DNA from: Gymnopilus junonius
Lineage: Eukaryota; Basidiomycota; Agaricomycetes; Agaricales; Galerinaceae
NCBI GenBank assembly: GCA_015501075.1
Contig: JADNYJ010000313.1
Location: 1-37,677, forward strand
Length of the DNA stretch: 37,677 nt
Reading direction: 5' to 3'
Position 1 is the first letter of the stretch. Every line of letters begins with the position of its first letter. Below are positions 9,711-20,065 of the stretch, in pieces. Both the position numbers and the translations under genes were made by a program. A model generated the notes under the pieces. It saw only the letters and a list, made by a program, of their open reading frames with translations. It had not been told where the DNA came from and searched no databases.

Positions 9711-10178
9711 GTCTAAGAGGTCCCTGCCGCAAAATTATGAGGTCTGTTTAGATATGTTATGATGAGAGATCTTCGGCTTCGACTTCGCCTTCCTCCAGGT
9801 CCTTGTTCTTGTTTCGTTCTCCCGTTTCTGCTTCCCCAAGTGACCACCGTTTATTCGAATACGATGACGACAACTTGTCTTATTGTCAGCATCGAATCCT
9901 TGTTCGGTTTGGGTATACTTAGCCCGCTCAAAAATAACTTCTTTGGAGATTACTACTTCAAAAGGCTCAGGCTGACGGATATTTAACCGGCGATAAGTCG
10001 ACTGCCGGTAGAACACCTTATTTCTGACCCACTGCTGACGGGCTTTTAGTCAGGGCATTTCTAAGCCGTATACTCGACTCGGCAATAGCTGATAACCCTA
10101 ACTGAGCGCTTGTACAAAAGGACCTCTTGAGAACCTAGTTAACGCAAAGATTTGGTCCAGAAATCTCCAAATATAACT
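9711..10178. other. Spacer between transposon and oxidoreductase gene
   Basis: Holds the presumed promoter of the plus-strand oxidoreductase. On the minus strand an open frame (10016-9735) is rich in Arg/Lys and could be a 5' part of the gene hit by the transposon, but it has no recognisable domain. Nothing firmer is seen. Confidence 0.45.
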
Positions 10179-11297
10179 ATGGCTTCCACCCCACTCCCAC
10201 CTACCCACCGCGCCCTGGTCCTTAAATCCACCAGCGAGGCGCCAGAAATCCAAACCCTCCCAACTCCCCAACCCAGCCCAGGCAGCGTCGTCGTCAAAGT
10301 CCTCGTCGCCAATGTCGTATCCTACATGCGAGAGATCTACAATGGCCAACGCCAGTACCCCATCCCCACACCTCTCGTCACCGGCACCGGCGCCATCGGA
10401 CGCATCGCAGCCGTAGGGCCTGACACCACCCTCCTCGAACCTGGCCAGCTCGTCCTCATCGATATAACCATCCGCGCTAGGGATGACCCAAGTACTGCGA
10501 TTCTCTCGGGGATACACCAAGGTGTCACCCCTGGCAGCGCCAGGCTGATGTCCGGGGAATGGAGAGACAGCACCTACGCCGAATACGTCAAAATACCTCT
10601 CGAGAACTGCAGAATTCTCGATGAAACACGTCTCCTCGGATCCGTCGATGCTGGGGGGTTGGGGTACAGCGTCGACGACCTGAGTCTTCTCTCGCGCCTT
10701 ATCATACCGTATGGTGGTTTGAGAGACATCGATCTGCGAGCAGGCGAGACGGTCGTCATCGCTCCTGCTACAGGATCCTTTGGCGGAGCAGCCGTTATGG
10801 TAGCGTTGGCGTTAGGCGCAAAGGTCATCGCAATGGGTCGTAACGTCGAAGCCCTGAAGAAGATCGCCGCCATCAGCGATCGCGTCAAAATTGTGCCCAT
10901 CACAGGAGATCAGCAAGCAGAGACAGCTGCTCTCCTCAAACATGGCCCTATCGACGCGTTCTTCGATATCTCTCCTCCTCAAGCCGCGAAGTCGACTCAC
11001 ATCAGAGCTGCTCTGTACGCTCTTAAAGTTGGAGGACGCGTGTCGCTCATGGGTGGGATCGCCGAGGAAGTGCCGATCCCTATCGGCCTGGTGACGCTGA
11101 AGAATATTCTTTTGAGAGGGACGTGGATGTACACGAGAGAAGCGGTGGGTGAGGTGATTAAAATGGTGGAGTTGGGCGTTTTGGGGCTTGGACATAGTAA
11201 GATTTCTGGGAGGTTTAAATTGGAGGAATGGGATGAGGCGTTTGAATGCGCGGAGAAAAATGTTGGATTTGGAGAGATCACTTTGCTGGCGCCGTAA
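10179..11297 (+). CDS. MDR-superfamily (alcohol dehydrogenase-like) NAD(P)-dependent oxidoreductase, zinc-free type, 372 aa
   Basis: Intronless frame starting at the first ATG (MASTPLPPTHRALVL); the frame extends 5' without an ATG. Residues 1-140 form the GroES-like domain (VTGTGAIGRIAAVGPD at 68-82, EPGQLVLI at 87-94). The Rossmann domain follows with VVIAPATGSFGGAAVMVAL (192-210) and ALGAKVIAMGRN (211-222), where the usual GxGxxG is replaced by a TGSFGG loop. The Cys ligand for catalytic zinc expected near residue 45-50 is absent (VANVVSYMREIYNG), and the structural four-Cys zinc lobe is absent too, so this belongs with the zinc-independent members. Length is normal. Substrate cannot be read from sequence; fungal homologues act on small alcohols, ketones or quinones. 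No neighbour suggests a pathway. Confidence 0.9.
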   Translation: MASTPLPPTHRALVLKSTSEAPEIQTLPTPQPSPGSVVVKVLVANVVSYMREIYNGQRQYPIPTPLVTGTGAIGRIAAVGPDTTLLEPGQLVLIDITIRARDDPSTAILSGIHQGVTPGSARLMSGEWRDSTYAEYVKIPLENCRILDETRLLGSVDAGGLGYSVDDLSLLSRLIIPYGGLRDIDLRAGETVVIAPATGSFGGAAVMVALALGAKVIAMGRNVEALKKIAAISDRVKIVPITGDQQAETAALLKHGPIDAFFDISPPQAAKSTHIRAALYALKVGGRVSLMGGIAEEVPIPIGLVTLKNILLRGTWMYTREAVGEVIKMVELGVLGLGHSKISGRFKLEEWDEAFECAEKNVGFGEITLLAP

Positions 11298-12121
11298 GGC
11301 GCTCTTGGAAAATTTCTAGGAATCTCCTCGTTTGATAGATTATAATGCGTAGATTAGATTTAAATGTGCGCTCAGTATCTGTATGTGTTTTCGGTTCACG
11401 TCTCCCTCTGCATTGATACGCTTAGACTCATTTCTCTAGTCAGAACTGCATCATTCAAGTTCGCCTTATTTTACTCAAAGCTGTAGACTCTTGATCCAAA
11501 GGACACACTCTTCAGTACGCTATATGTTTTTATTCCTGTCTCAGTTGTCATGTCGTTGACGATTACTGATGTCGATATTATCGCTGTCACGAAGTTGTGC
11601 TATGTTCCCTTACAATCCTGCTGCTCTCTACGCCATTCCTCCCTTTGAACTTCTCCGTCCTTACTAGGTTTGTCTGTCCACGGTGTTTCCTCCTTCTTAC
11701 ACGGGACTCAATTCGGAGTAAAAAGTATCTCCCGCACAACGCGGCCCTTCATAATCAACATCCGATCTTGGGAACCTTCTAGCGGGAAGGATTTGCTTGA
11801 TGGATTTTAGGGCATGGGTTGGTTATGAGATGAGACCGTGAGGTGAGAGTTATCCGTTGCGGATGAACTTTCAGTTGGATGCTGGACGTCGGAATATTAA
11901 GGGTGTTGGAGAGATTGGAGCGTCAGGTTTCGCGCGTCGTGGGGTCACTTTCTAGATCAACCCTCTCTTATGAAATTATCTTCAAATCTGTCTCTTCTTT
12001 TCTTCCCGTCGTAGGCGGCGCAAGATTTCATTACTGTATATATATACTTGCTCGCTACTATCTACAAATTTCAAATATCTAGATTAACCGCCATACCTTT
12101 ATAATGTATTACATTATTATT
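11298..12121. other. Intergenic spacer
   Basis: Lies between the ends of two convergent genes and must contain both 3' untranslated regions. It is AT-rich near 12000-12120. No gene, repeat or RNA gene recognised. Confidence 0.55.
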
Positions 12122-13381
12122 TCAGCGCCGTACGCGCCAATCGTCCGTGTTGGAGTTTCTTTCGGTTGTCTCTCCGTCACTAAATGTAACCGAAATAAGC
12201 TCAGGGCAAATTTCTACCCACTGCTTCACGGAAGATAGCTTGATGTTCTCAGGAACATCCAGATCCGTATCTCCCTCTTCATTATTCCATCGATAAAAAT
12301 TCAATTCGGACAATTGAGGGTAAAAGGAAAGGAGTTCATTCATGTCTTGCAAGCTCTGAATATTCATGCGCGTTCTTCAGACTAGACCGCAGTAATAAAC
12401 AACTATACGACTCACTATATCAAAACGGCTTTCGAGGTAGAGGTTCAACCATTTAATCCCTTGAAAAATCGACGCCATATTCTCTGCAATCGTATGAACG
12501 ATTTGCATGTCATTGGCGTGCCCTAGGTAGATGGAAAGTTGCGAGACTTTCTTAGGATTGGCGAGCATATCTGAACCTAGATCACACCCCATCGAATCAC
12601 CCAAGGTGTGATGTAATGTAGCGTTTTGATCAGCTGGGTAAAATGCCGGAAAAATACCAATGTGGTCAAAAGTCGGATAGAAGCTTTCGCGTTCCAAGGT
12701 GAAGACCAGTGGAAGATGTGTACCAGCGGTTTGAAACTCCTTGAGGGGCTTGAGGACATCTTCGGTACCGCCGTTGGTGTATATTCCGAGTTCCTGCAGT
12801 TCAGGTCGACTCTTTATAATTTTGGATATATCCAGGCCCTCATTGCAGTAGAGAGTTTTCAGCTGAAAGTGATTTCGGCTGCGCACTAATCGTTAGATCG
12901 AAAGAAGGGAAAAAAAGTATGTTTGACCGACCACAGGATTTCGTTTAGACCTTCGACCCACTCATCGGCCTCACCTGGGCGCATTCTAATCCGAAGATCA
13001 GACAGAGTGTGCATATTGATCAAGGCATGCATAAGATAAGTCATCCTTCTTCGATTTTTGTCCTTTCTGTTACGAGAAAATTCGACGGTCAGGACATGAA
13101 CATAACGAGATTTCTCGGTATTCATCGCCAATATTTCTGCGCATTTTAAAGAGTTGTGGTGAGAGCATGAAATGGAGATTGTGTGATAGAGCGCCTCTTC
13201 TGCTTCCTTCTGATAAGCAGGGTGAGTCAAAGCTAAAGAGACCAAGCTCCGTGGACAAGAGAACCTTGCGATCAGATGTTTGAGTTCTGAAGGTAACAAC
13301 TTGCGATAGAGTTAGATGTTAGTATTATCAATTCTACGAGCCGCGTCAGAAACTCACGAGGCTCAAAGGTAGATCAAGCAT
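12122..13381 (-). CDS. F-box-like protein with leucine-rich C-terminal region, four exons, about 362 aa
   Basis: Proposed exons 13381-13358, 13299-12932, 12878-12416 and 12355-12122 join in phase. The start is a 24-nt exon (MLDLPLSL) followed by LLPSELKHLIARFSCPRSLV, the typical opening of an F-box (LP.EL...I), with ALTHPAYQKEAEEALYHTI as its second half. The rest shows irregular leucine-rich strands (LQELGIYTNGG, VSQLSIYLGH, IKWLNLYLE, LSELNFYRWN), the usual substrate-recognition part in basidiomycete F-box proteins. Known of the family: F-box proteins link targets to the SCF ubiquitin ligase through Skp1. The exon 2/3 junction is the least certain: it needs donor GTCGGT and acceptor GCAG. 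The targets are unknown. Confidence 0.75.
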
Positions 13382-13888
13382 TATCGAAATACGAGGTCAA
13401 TGTGCTGGTTGTTGATACGTATTTACACTTCAATTCTGAGGTCAATCTCGATTCTCCTAACGACTTCTAGTTGCTGCATGATTACCCATATTTCTGGTTA
13501 CAAGACAGAGGTCTCGTACTCGATAACACGGACCTCTCCCGACATTGTTTACGGTAAGCGGAAGAGTTTCCGACTTTTACCTCAAATCAAGTATAATGAC
13601 TCGAAGCACATCGATGTAATGTGGAGCTTGCGCTCTGGTTGCGCACGGAATTAGTCATTTTCATGCTCACAACGGATGCATGAAGATCCAGGAATTGAAT
13701 GGTCGCTAGACGACCACAGGCAAGTTATTCCACCACTCAATTCATTTTATTTTTAGAACCTATGCATCAACTAACAGGCGCTCGTCGATCTCTCATTGTC
13801 GAGCTCCCTACTTAAAAAGGACTCTCTGAGTCATTTCTATCTCTTCATTTTTATCCCTTCGAAATTTTTAAAAGAAAATTTATTAGCT
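13382..13888. other. Intergenic spacer left of the MITE
   Basis: Contains the 5' flank of the F-box-like gene. Short open frames only, with no recognisable content. Confidence 0.5.
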
Positions 13889-13896
13889 AGTTAGGT
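13889..13896. repeat. 8-bp target-site duplication of the MITE, left copy
   Basis: AGTTAGGT, repeated exactly at 14309-14316 on the other side of the element. Confidence 0.85.
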
Positions 13897-14308
13897 CAAG
13901 GGGGTGCCGGAAACTGAAAAAAAGACCCAATGTCGAAAATGGGGGTAAATGGGGATGGGAAATCGATTTCTGAAGGTTTCAGTGTGTCAAAATAAAAATC
14001 GAGGAAGATATTAGACGTTTTGTGGTCCGTGAGAACTTTTTTTTCTCCTTAATTTTTTTCGACATATTGGCTCATTGCGCATCTTTTTCAAAAAATGTCG
14101 CCAAGATTTTTGGACTAACTATCACGTGATATTGCCTTATATGGATGAATTTGATCTATATATGGTAATCCGTGCCTAGATTCCAAAATGGCCATACCTC
14201 AGCCAATTTTCATCGTACTGCCCTAAAAGTGTCAGAAATCGATTTCCCAGCCCATGTTACACTAACTTTTGAGATAGGGTCTTTTTTTCAGTTTCCAGCA
14301 CCCCCTTG
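13897..14308. mobile_element. hAT-like MITE, 412 bp
   Basis: Begins CAAGGGGGTGCCGGAAACTG and ends with the near-perfect reverse complement (one mismatch in the first 32 nt, continuing as an A-run plus GACCC). The inner sequence repeats partly in inverse order (GGGAAATCGATTTCTG occurs near 13958 and, reversed, near 14236). An exact 8-bp duplication AGTTAGGT flanks it. CA(A/G)GGG ends and 8-bp duplications are hallmarks of the hAT superfamily. It has no coding capacity, so it depends on a transposase elsewhere. Confidence 0.85.
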
Positions 14309-14316
14309 AGTTAGGT
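14309..14316. repeat. 8-bp target-site duplication of the MITE, right copy
   Basis: AGTTAGGT, identical to 13889-13896. Confidence 0.85.
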
Positions 14317-14747
14317 ATAAAAACCTGTAGTAGCTAGTCTTTTCTTCAGCTCGTATTCAGAGGATTTAGCTCACCCTCACATTTACATTCTGCCCCGAGT
14401 TTGGCAGCAAGCAGAGTCGCAAGTTCAGACTCAAATTTATTATTCAAATTCTCTATCTACCTACGGAATTGTTTGGGTAGCGACTGACGGAGTCACTGCC
14501 TTACTCTGCCCTTCGGATTTCCCCTCGTCTTATACCGTTCCCACACAGAACGAGTTGTTTACAGTAATGTGCTATGGACGGGTCGGATATAGCTTCTGCT
14601 CCATTTTGGCACCCGTCTAGATAATAATTGTAATTATCACCATAATTTGCTAATCATCCAGAAGAATGAAATTCATGGAATATAAACTGCATAAATACCG
14701 TGCAGAGTACTTATTTCATCGACCTCTCAAGCACGAGCTCCCTCTAG
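14317..14747. other. Upstream region of the secreted-protein gene
   Basis: AT-rich sequence between the MITE and the following gene. It probably holds that gene's promoter; no clear TATA box chosen. No other feature seen. Confidence 0.4.
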
Positions 14748-15630
14748 ATGTTCAGCAGGTCCGAAATCTACACTCTATCACATCCATCGAAAAATCATCA
14801 AAGAAAGAAAGAAATAATATCCTACCAACTAGTAACTCATCCCTACAAAGGTCCGTTTCACGGGGGTCATTCTGGAATTCTAGCAGCGCTGACATTTTTT
14901 GGAATTTACTACCGTCTTTTTTTTTTTTCTCCAATACATTCATTCATCTTCATCTGCATATTTTTATGTCTGGCTCTCATTTCCGTGGTTATGTCAGCTC
15001 CTGTCGAACTAGTGCGCAGAAGTCAGTCTTTTTTTTGGCATTGATATTATTACAATACCATATTAACTATGCGACTTCATTTCAGCCGTTCCCAATCTCG
15101 AAATTTCCCTCCGGGAAACTGGGAAAGGGAGGGATAAGCGGCACTTTGGGCTTGCGATATATACTCCAGGAGAGATTATCGTGAATGGGAAGAGAAAGAC
15201 GATCCATGAATATGTTCTTGACCCTCATGAAGGGTATAGATTTCTTTGTTTGCATATATCCTTTCGTATCCTCACTCGAATTTCGTCAAGCTGCCTGGTA
15301 TATGTCGAAGATTCACGCGTAACAACAAATACACAGATAGCAGTTTCCGCAAAGCTTATCCCACACGGTCACGAAGCCTCCAATGCGGCTCTGGAAGATG
15401 CTGTGAAGCAACAAATACATACGGCGGAGAAGTCCTACCTAGCCACAGATGCGAACTACAGGAACTGCTTTGACTTTGCAGTTCAGCTAGTGAAGTGTTT
15501 GAAAGCAGCAGGTTACGTCTCTGGAGCGGATTACGCAAAGCTTGAGGATTACTGGCGAGCAAATCATGAAAAGGTCCGGGCGAAGACTGCAGCACATGTG
15601 AAGGAAGATATTCGGAACCGTAAGGGGTAG
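14748..15630 (+). CDS. Predicted small secreted protein with LRAT/NlpC-like His...Asn-Cys pattern (5' end uncertain)
   Basis: Exon ends supported by splice sites: first coding part to 15021 (donor GTCAGT), 15086-15233, and 15291-15630. The first exon encodes a hydrophobic stretch FIFICIFLCLALISVVMSA followed by PVELVRR, like a signal peptide and a Kex2-type dibasic site. Exon 2 has RHFGLAIYTPGEIIVNGKRK, and exon 3 has YRNCFDFAVQLVKCLKAAGY and ends in a Lys/Arg-rich helix. A His in an H.G/H.A strand upstream of an Asn-Cys helix is the order seen in LRAT-type permuted papain-fold proteins; I infer that fold, not an activity. The ATG at 14748 is the only in-frame start but gives a long unusual leader, and a T-run near 14920 may hide an intron or frameshift. 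The family reminds me of small secreted proteins of Agaricomycetes. Confidence 0.6.
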
Positions 15631-18600
15631 GATTATATCAGCAAGTGGGCTGTTGCTTCCTGTGTTAGAAACGTTAATGGAACTGGTGCACGAATCACAG
15701 AAGAGAAGGTCCTTGGAACGCGCAACCAAAATTTTCTGGGTAGATCATTTAGCACCACCCTTTCGGCCATTATTAGAGAAGCCACAGCATGACGACGGTG
15801 CAAGAAGCTACAAAATCATCCAAAGTCATCATACAGCCTGCTGCGTGCGAGCTACAAGAGACGTTCGTTGAGATGCATAAGAAGGAAATTAGCGGTGTAG
15901 CATCAGTGTCAGTAGGGAAGCATACGTGCGAAATGCCGGTCAACAGAACAGATATTTACCATGGCCAAAAAAAAATCAAGCGCAGCAGAGGTTGGTACGT
16001 CAGCGTCCCAGGTTCTCAAAGGCAAGAGAGTGGTCATGGTGAGAGAGAGTTTGGACTCGGACAGGCGGCAGGTGTTCCGTGATTAGGTAATCGTAATCCA
16101 CTTTTCTGCTCGCTGACCATTCTCAAACTCTCCTTGAACTTCGTCTTTCTTTCATGATACATCTCCTTCAACCTGGATAGTGGATTACGCTACGCTCCTG
16201 CACTGTGATGTATTCAACGTGCCCTTGGTGCGATTTTGTGCTGGAAATTGGAGTCTGTGTGGGCGTAATGTTTTGGATTGAGAATTTGATTATGAATTCT
16301 TCATAGTTCGTTTTCCCTCATTGTTCCTTTCAATCCTGGCTGACCTGCTCGTCAGTAACTCTGCGCACATATATTGTCCCACCTGCTCCTCTCTCGAATC
16401 CGTTTTTTCTTTTGCGGCCTCATTCAGCAAACATCCAGCATCATCCAACTTCAATGCGGTATACCCTCTCTCGAACGGCATTTTCTAACCGCGGATTAAG
16501 CTCTGGAAGTTAATGAATACTGAGAGCAGCAGTGATTAGTGAGTTCTTTCTGAAACTTTTATGAAAGCCTTTGACTTACCAATAGGTTCATGTCCAGTCA
16601 TTCTACACGAACTGGCTCAACCTTCTACACCATACGTTCCATCCACTCTTGAACTTGAAATATCGACGCTCCGTCTTCTTCATTGAAGTGTACGTGGCTT
16701 ACTGTTTCTTCCTTCCCCATTTTTCTATCCTTGCCTAACTACTTTCATGACGAATTACCTGATACTGACATTGGTTTCTTATCTTTGCCTAGAGCCACCC
16801 GATCTTTTGCTCTCCACCAAATATCTACTACCAACGACTCCTCTTCTTCGACTCCACCCCTTTTTTTACTTCAATCGACCTCCTACCTCAAATACTGGCA
16901 CAAAGCGATTATCCAACCCTGTCATATGCATCGCTAGCAACAGCATTTCCTGCCACGTCAGTTCATCAACATTCAAATATTCAGCGCCGGACGAGGTAGT
17001 AGCTGCTATACTGGAATGGGCGGACGACGCTAAAGCCCAGCAACTCGGCATATCACCACTTCCGCGCTCAAGGGCTTAAGCTTACGGGTGTACAACCCTC
17101 CACTATATGGTGGCCGGATCATGAAAGGACATTTCGACGTTTTGGACCTCCGTCCACGAGAAGTTGTCGGTATCCACGGTCTCATCATCTCATCGTCTAC
17201 AGCCATCTTACGAGCCTAGAGCGGAGGCGCGGATGTCGTTCACCACTCAATCTCGGAATATATCGTCGTTCCCGTGAACATGAACGCCTGTGGTTCCCGT
17301 ACCCACACCGTCTGGCCCAGCTTCCGAGTTTCCTACTTCTCTGACTTCACCCACTTCACCCACCTTACCCTCTTCGACACTTCAAACACTTCAGCCATTC
17401 AGCCACTTCACCTGCTTCAGCTTCTGGCCTGCAACGCACCCCTCAAACATTGGGCGTGTACGTACCAGTACGTGAGGATGCAGAGCGGAGTGGTGGTCCG
17501 TTCGCCAGACATTCGAGGACATTCACTGCTTTGGAATTTGAGAGCTGCGTGCTGCGTGCTTCATTTGGATTGAGAGATGTCGGATGACGTGGGCTGCTGT
17601 AGGCGTGCGGATCGCGGTTGACAGAGAAGTGGGCGCGGACGCGACGAGGGAAAGATTGAAGTAGATGTGCTTTACGGTTACCTTCGATGAGAGTGGGAGT
17701 GGGAGCCACGACGGCCATCTATCTTACTGCGTCGGAATGGTCGTCCTTCCTTCTCTCATTCACTGGGCTTCGGGCGGATTTCCCTTGTCACTGTCCTGGG
17801 CGGTCTTCTGGGCTTGTGTAGGCTGAGATCTTCCATCCAACCAGGACTCGAGGCGTCACATCGACATCTGTCGGTTTATCCGAATTCAAAGCCTATGGCG
17901 GAGGCGCGGATGCCGTGTTATCGGGAACGCATATGGTGCTCATGCTCGTTTGGCCTCTTTTCTAGCTTCTACCGCTTCAAGAGTTCCAGCGTCACAGCGG
18001 GGGGGTTGGTGGGGATACGATTCGGATTGGGACTGGGTCTGTATGTCAGCTGTTGAGAGCGGGAGTGGACGTCGATGTGGTCTAATATCGGGTCTCATCC
18101 ATAACAGGTCAACTCAGATGACTGCTTACGAGGACCCTCCGAACACGAGGAATCTCAATCTCAACCAGGCCTGCAGTAGAGATCTAAGAGGACTACTTTG
18201 AGGAAGTTGTGGGGGTTCATTCACAACTTCACGCTCCTCTGCAACCTTCCCCGGCTCTCATTCCTATTTCCTCTCGAGGGGTTGAACGCTACTGGTGCAC
18301 AATGGGGCATCGGACATTGACATCGTGTTCATGTTCATATCCAAGTATCGCCGCAGGTCTGATACCCAGGAACTCCTATTCCCCTCGCCTGAAGTTTGGT
18401 TCTGGGCCGCAATTCAACATCGGCGTAGCTACTCTTCATGCATCGTCCGCAATTACCCTCCAGCCGACAGCCGAGCCACAGTCATCCTCACCGCCAGTCT
18501 GACCTCCACTATCTCTCCGTCCCCCACTTTATACCCTTCGTTCGCCATGTCTTCCTCATCCTCCCCTGCATGAAACCCCACCGTACCAGCACTATCAATT

Positions 18601-19789
18601 GTCACCATGACCTAGCCTCACCGCCAGCCAACAATGTTGTTCCTCTAGTGCAAACATCTTCACGCCACCCGATACCCCATCATATTCATGCGGTCTCTGT
18701 GGGGCCGCTATTGGCATTGGTATTGGTGGGATTTGCAGAAGCTCTTCTGTCGGCATCATCTTGAACCTCGTGGGTATGGGTGTCAACATGGACGTGGGCA
18801 CGGGCTGATGTGGATGGATGTGGATGTGGATGGTGGACGTGAGGGGGCAGGCTAGGCTGCGAAAGCTGAAATCTCATTGTGGACAGCCGAGAGCTGGGCG
18901 ATCACCAGAACAGGTCAGCAAGGGATCTTCAATCGTTGCTGGCCTTACGCTGTCTCTTCCACTGTTGGTGTCACTGGCACCGTCATTGTCACCGTCACCC
19001 TTGCTGTCACAACCTCCAACACTAACACTACAGCTGTCACCGCCGCCACCAGCAGCAGCAGCTACAGCGCTGGCGAAGCTTCAATGCACGATCAAACGAC
19101 CCAACGAGTCCTCCCTACCAGTGTAAAGATCTGCCCCAAAAGTTCAGTTTCAATGCCTCCCAACATCCGACATCCGACTTGGACTTCCGATTACGTCAAA
19201 CTTCAGTCTTTACATCGAATGACAATTTTTTACCGGGCATTTCTGCATGTAGATTCAACTGTGCGCTTGGGGGTTGCGGAAAATAGTAATGATAGTGAGT
19301 TCTTCTTGCCATGACATTATTTTACGTACTAATACGTCCGTGTTTCACTCACTTCCTTGACGTCTCGCTTGATGGTACTGTACATACCTCTTATCTTTGT
19401 AGAAAGTCCGGGTCTTCCTCTCACCATCGAACACCACCTAACATATATTACCAACTCCTCTTGTTATTCGACTCCGCCACCTGAACAACGACCACCATCA
19501 TAAAGGTCTTGCATTTTCGTACACTGTCCTGTAGGGCTGCTTTGATAGTTGAGTGCGAATACTACTGGTTCAAGTATATATCCAGATTTTCAATTCAGAG
19601 TCCAATCATTAAGGTTCGCATTTTATACGAACAAAATCTGAGTAAACAAGGTACATGGCCTCGTCTCCAAACCGCGCCAATACTGCACATCGGTCAAACT
19701 GCTAAAATAGAGTAGTATCGAAAACAGCGGATAGCGTCCCCCCTTCCCGATTTCCACCGAATTCATGCCACGCTCTCTATCAGTCTGAA
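15631..19789. other. 4.2-kb gene-poor stretch with diverged repeats and low-complexity frames
   Basis: No gene can be supported. Short plus-strand frames such as one ending YSAPDEVVAAILEWADDAKA (about 16980-17040) and Ser/Thr/Pro strings near 17290-17440 and 18950-19080 show biased composition without a domain or splice-supported extension. GCGGAGGCGCGGATG occurs at 17221 and 17898. Stretches near 16540-16870, 19290-19480 and 21700-21890 resemble each other faintly (see findings). This looks like degenerated repeat sequence. Confidence 0.5.
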
Positions 19790-20065
19790 TTACTCAATGG
19801 TCAATGGCGACTAAACGTACATTTGTCAGGACTCCGAAACCTGTACTAGATAGAAACTGAGACTTACAGGGCACGTTGAGGGTGGTGGCCTGCAGACGGC
19901 AGCACGACAAGCGCCATTGAGGCAAAATCCTGCCTCGCACAATCTTTCATTGGAAGTGGGACATCCACTAGGGCAGTCGGCGTCGGTGGTACATGTTACT
20001 GCCATGACTTGGTTCGAGGTGAGGATGGTGGTCAATAATGCGGCGAGGAAATATATGAATTTCAT
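19790..20065 (-). CDS. Small cysteine-rich secreted protein, 72 aa, two exons
   Basis: Exons 20065-19868 and 19810-19790 join in phase over a 57-nt intron (GTAAGT to TTTAG, branch-like CTGAC). MKFIYFLAALLTTILTSNQVM is a clear signal peptide, cut near VMA-VTC. The mature part of about 50 residues has eight cysteines spaced C-x5-C-x3-C-x7-C-x4-C-x4-C-x4-C-x6-C, enough for four disulfides, and ends PSPLTIE. The ATG chosen is preceded by an AT-rich leader and promoter boxes; an in-frame upstream ATG would add a charged leader that destroys the signal peptide. I do not recognise the family. Size, secretion and cysteine content are those of fungal effector-like or antimicrobial proteins; this is inference only. 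Confidence 0.72.

Noticed and set aside
12405..12419. 15-nt match to the core of the phage T7 RNA polymerase promoter (ATACGACTCACTATA)
   Set aside because: It overlaps the end of exon 3 and a GTGAGT splice donor of the F-box-like gene (minus strand), which explains six of the bases. The full 18-nt promoter is not matched, and nothing else looks like vector sequence. Taken as coincidence.
18877..19314. Plus-strand frame with a Thr/Val-rich segment resembling a cell-wall or membrane protein
   Set aside because: The composition is caused by GTCACC-type simple repeats. It has no signal peptide, splice support or conserved motif.
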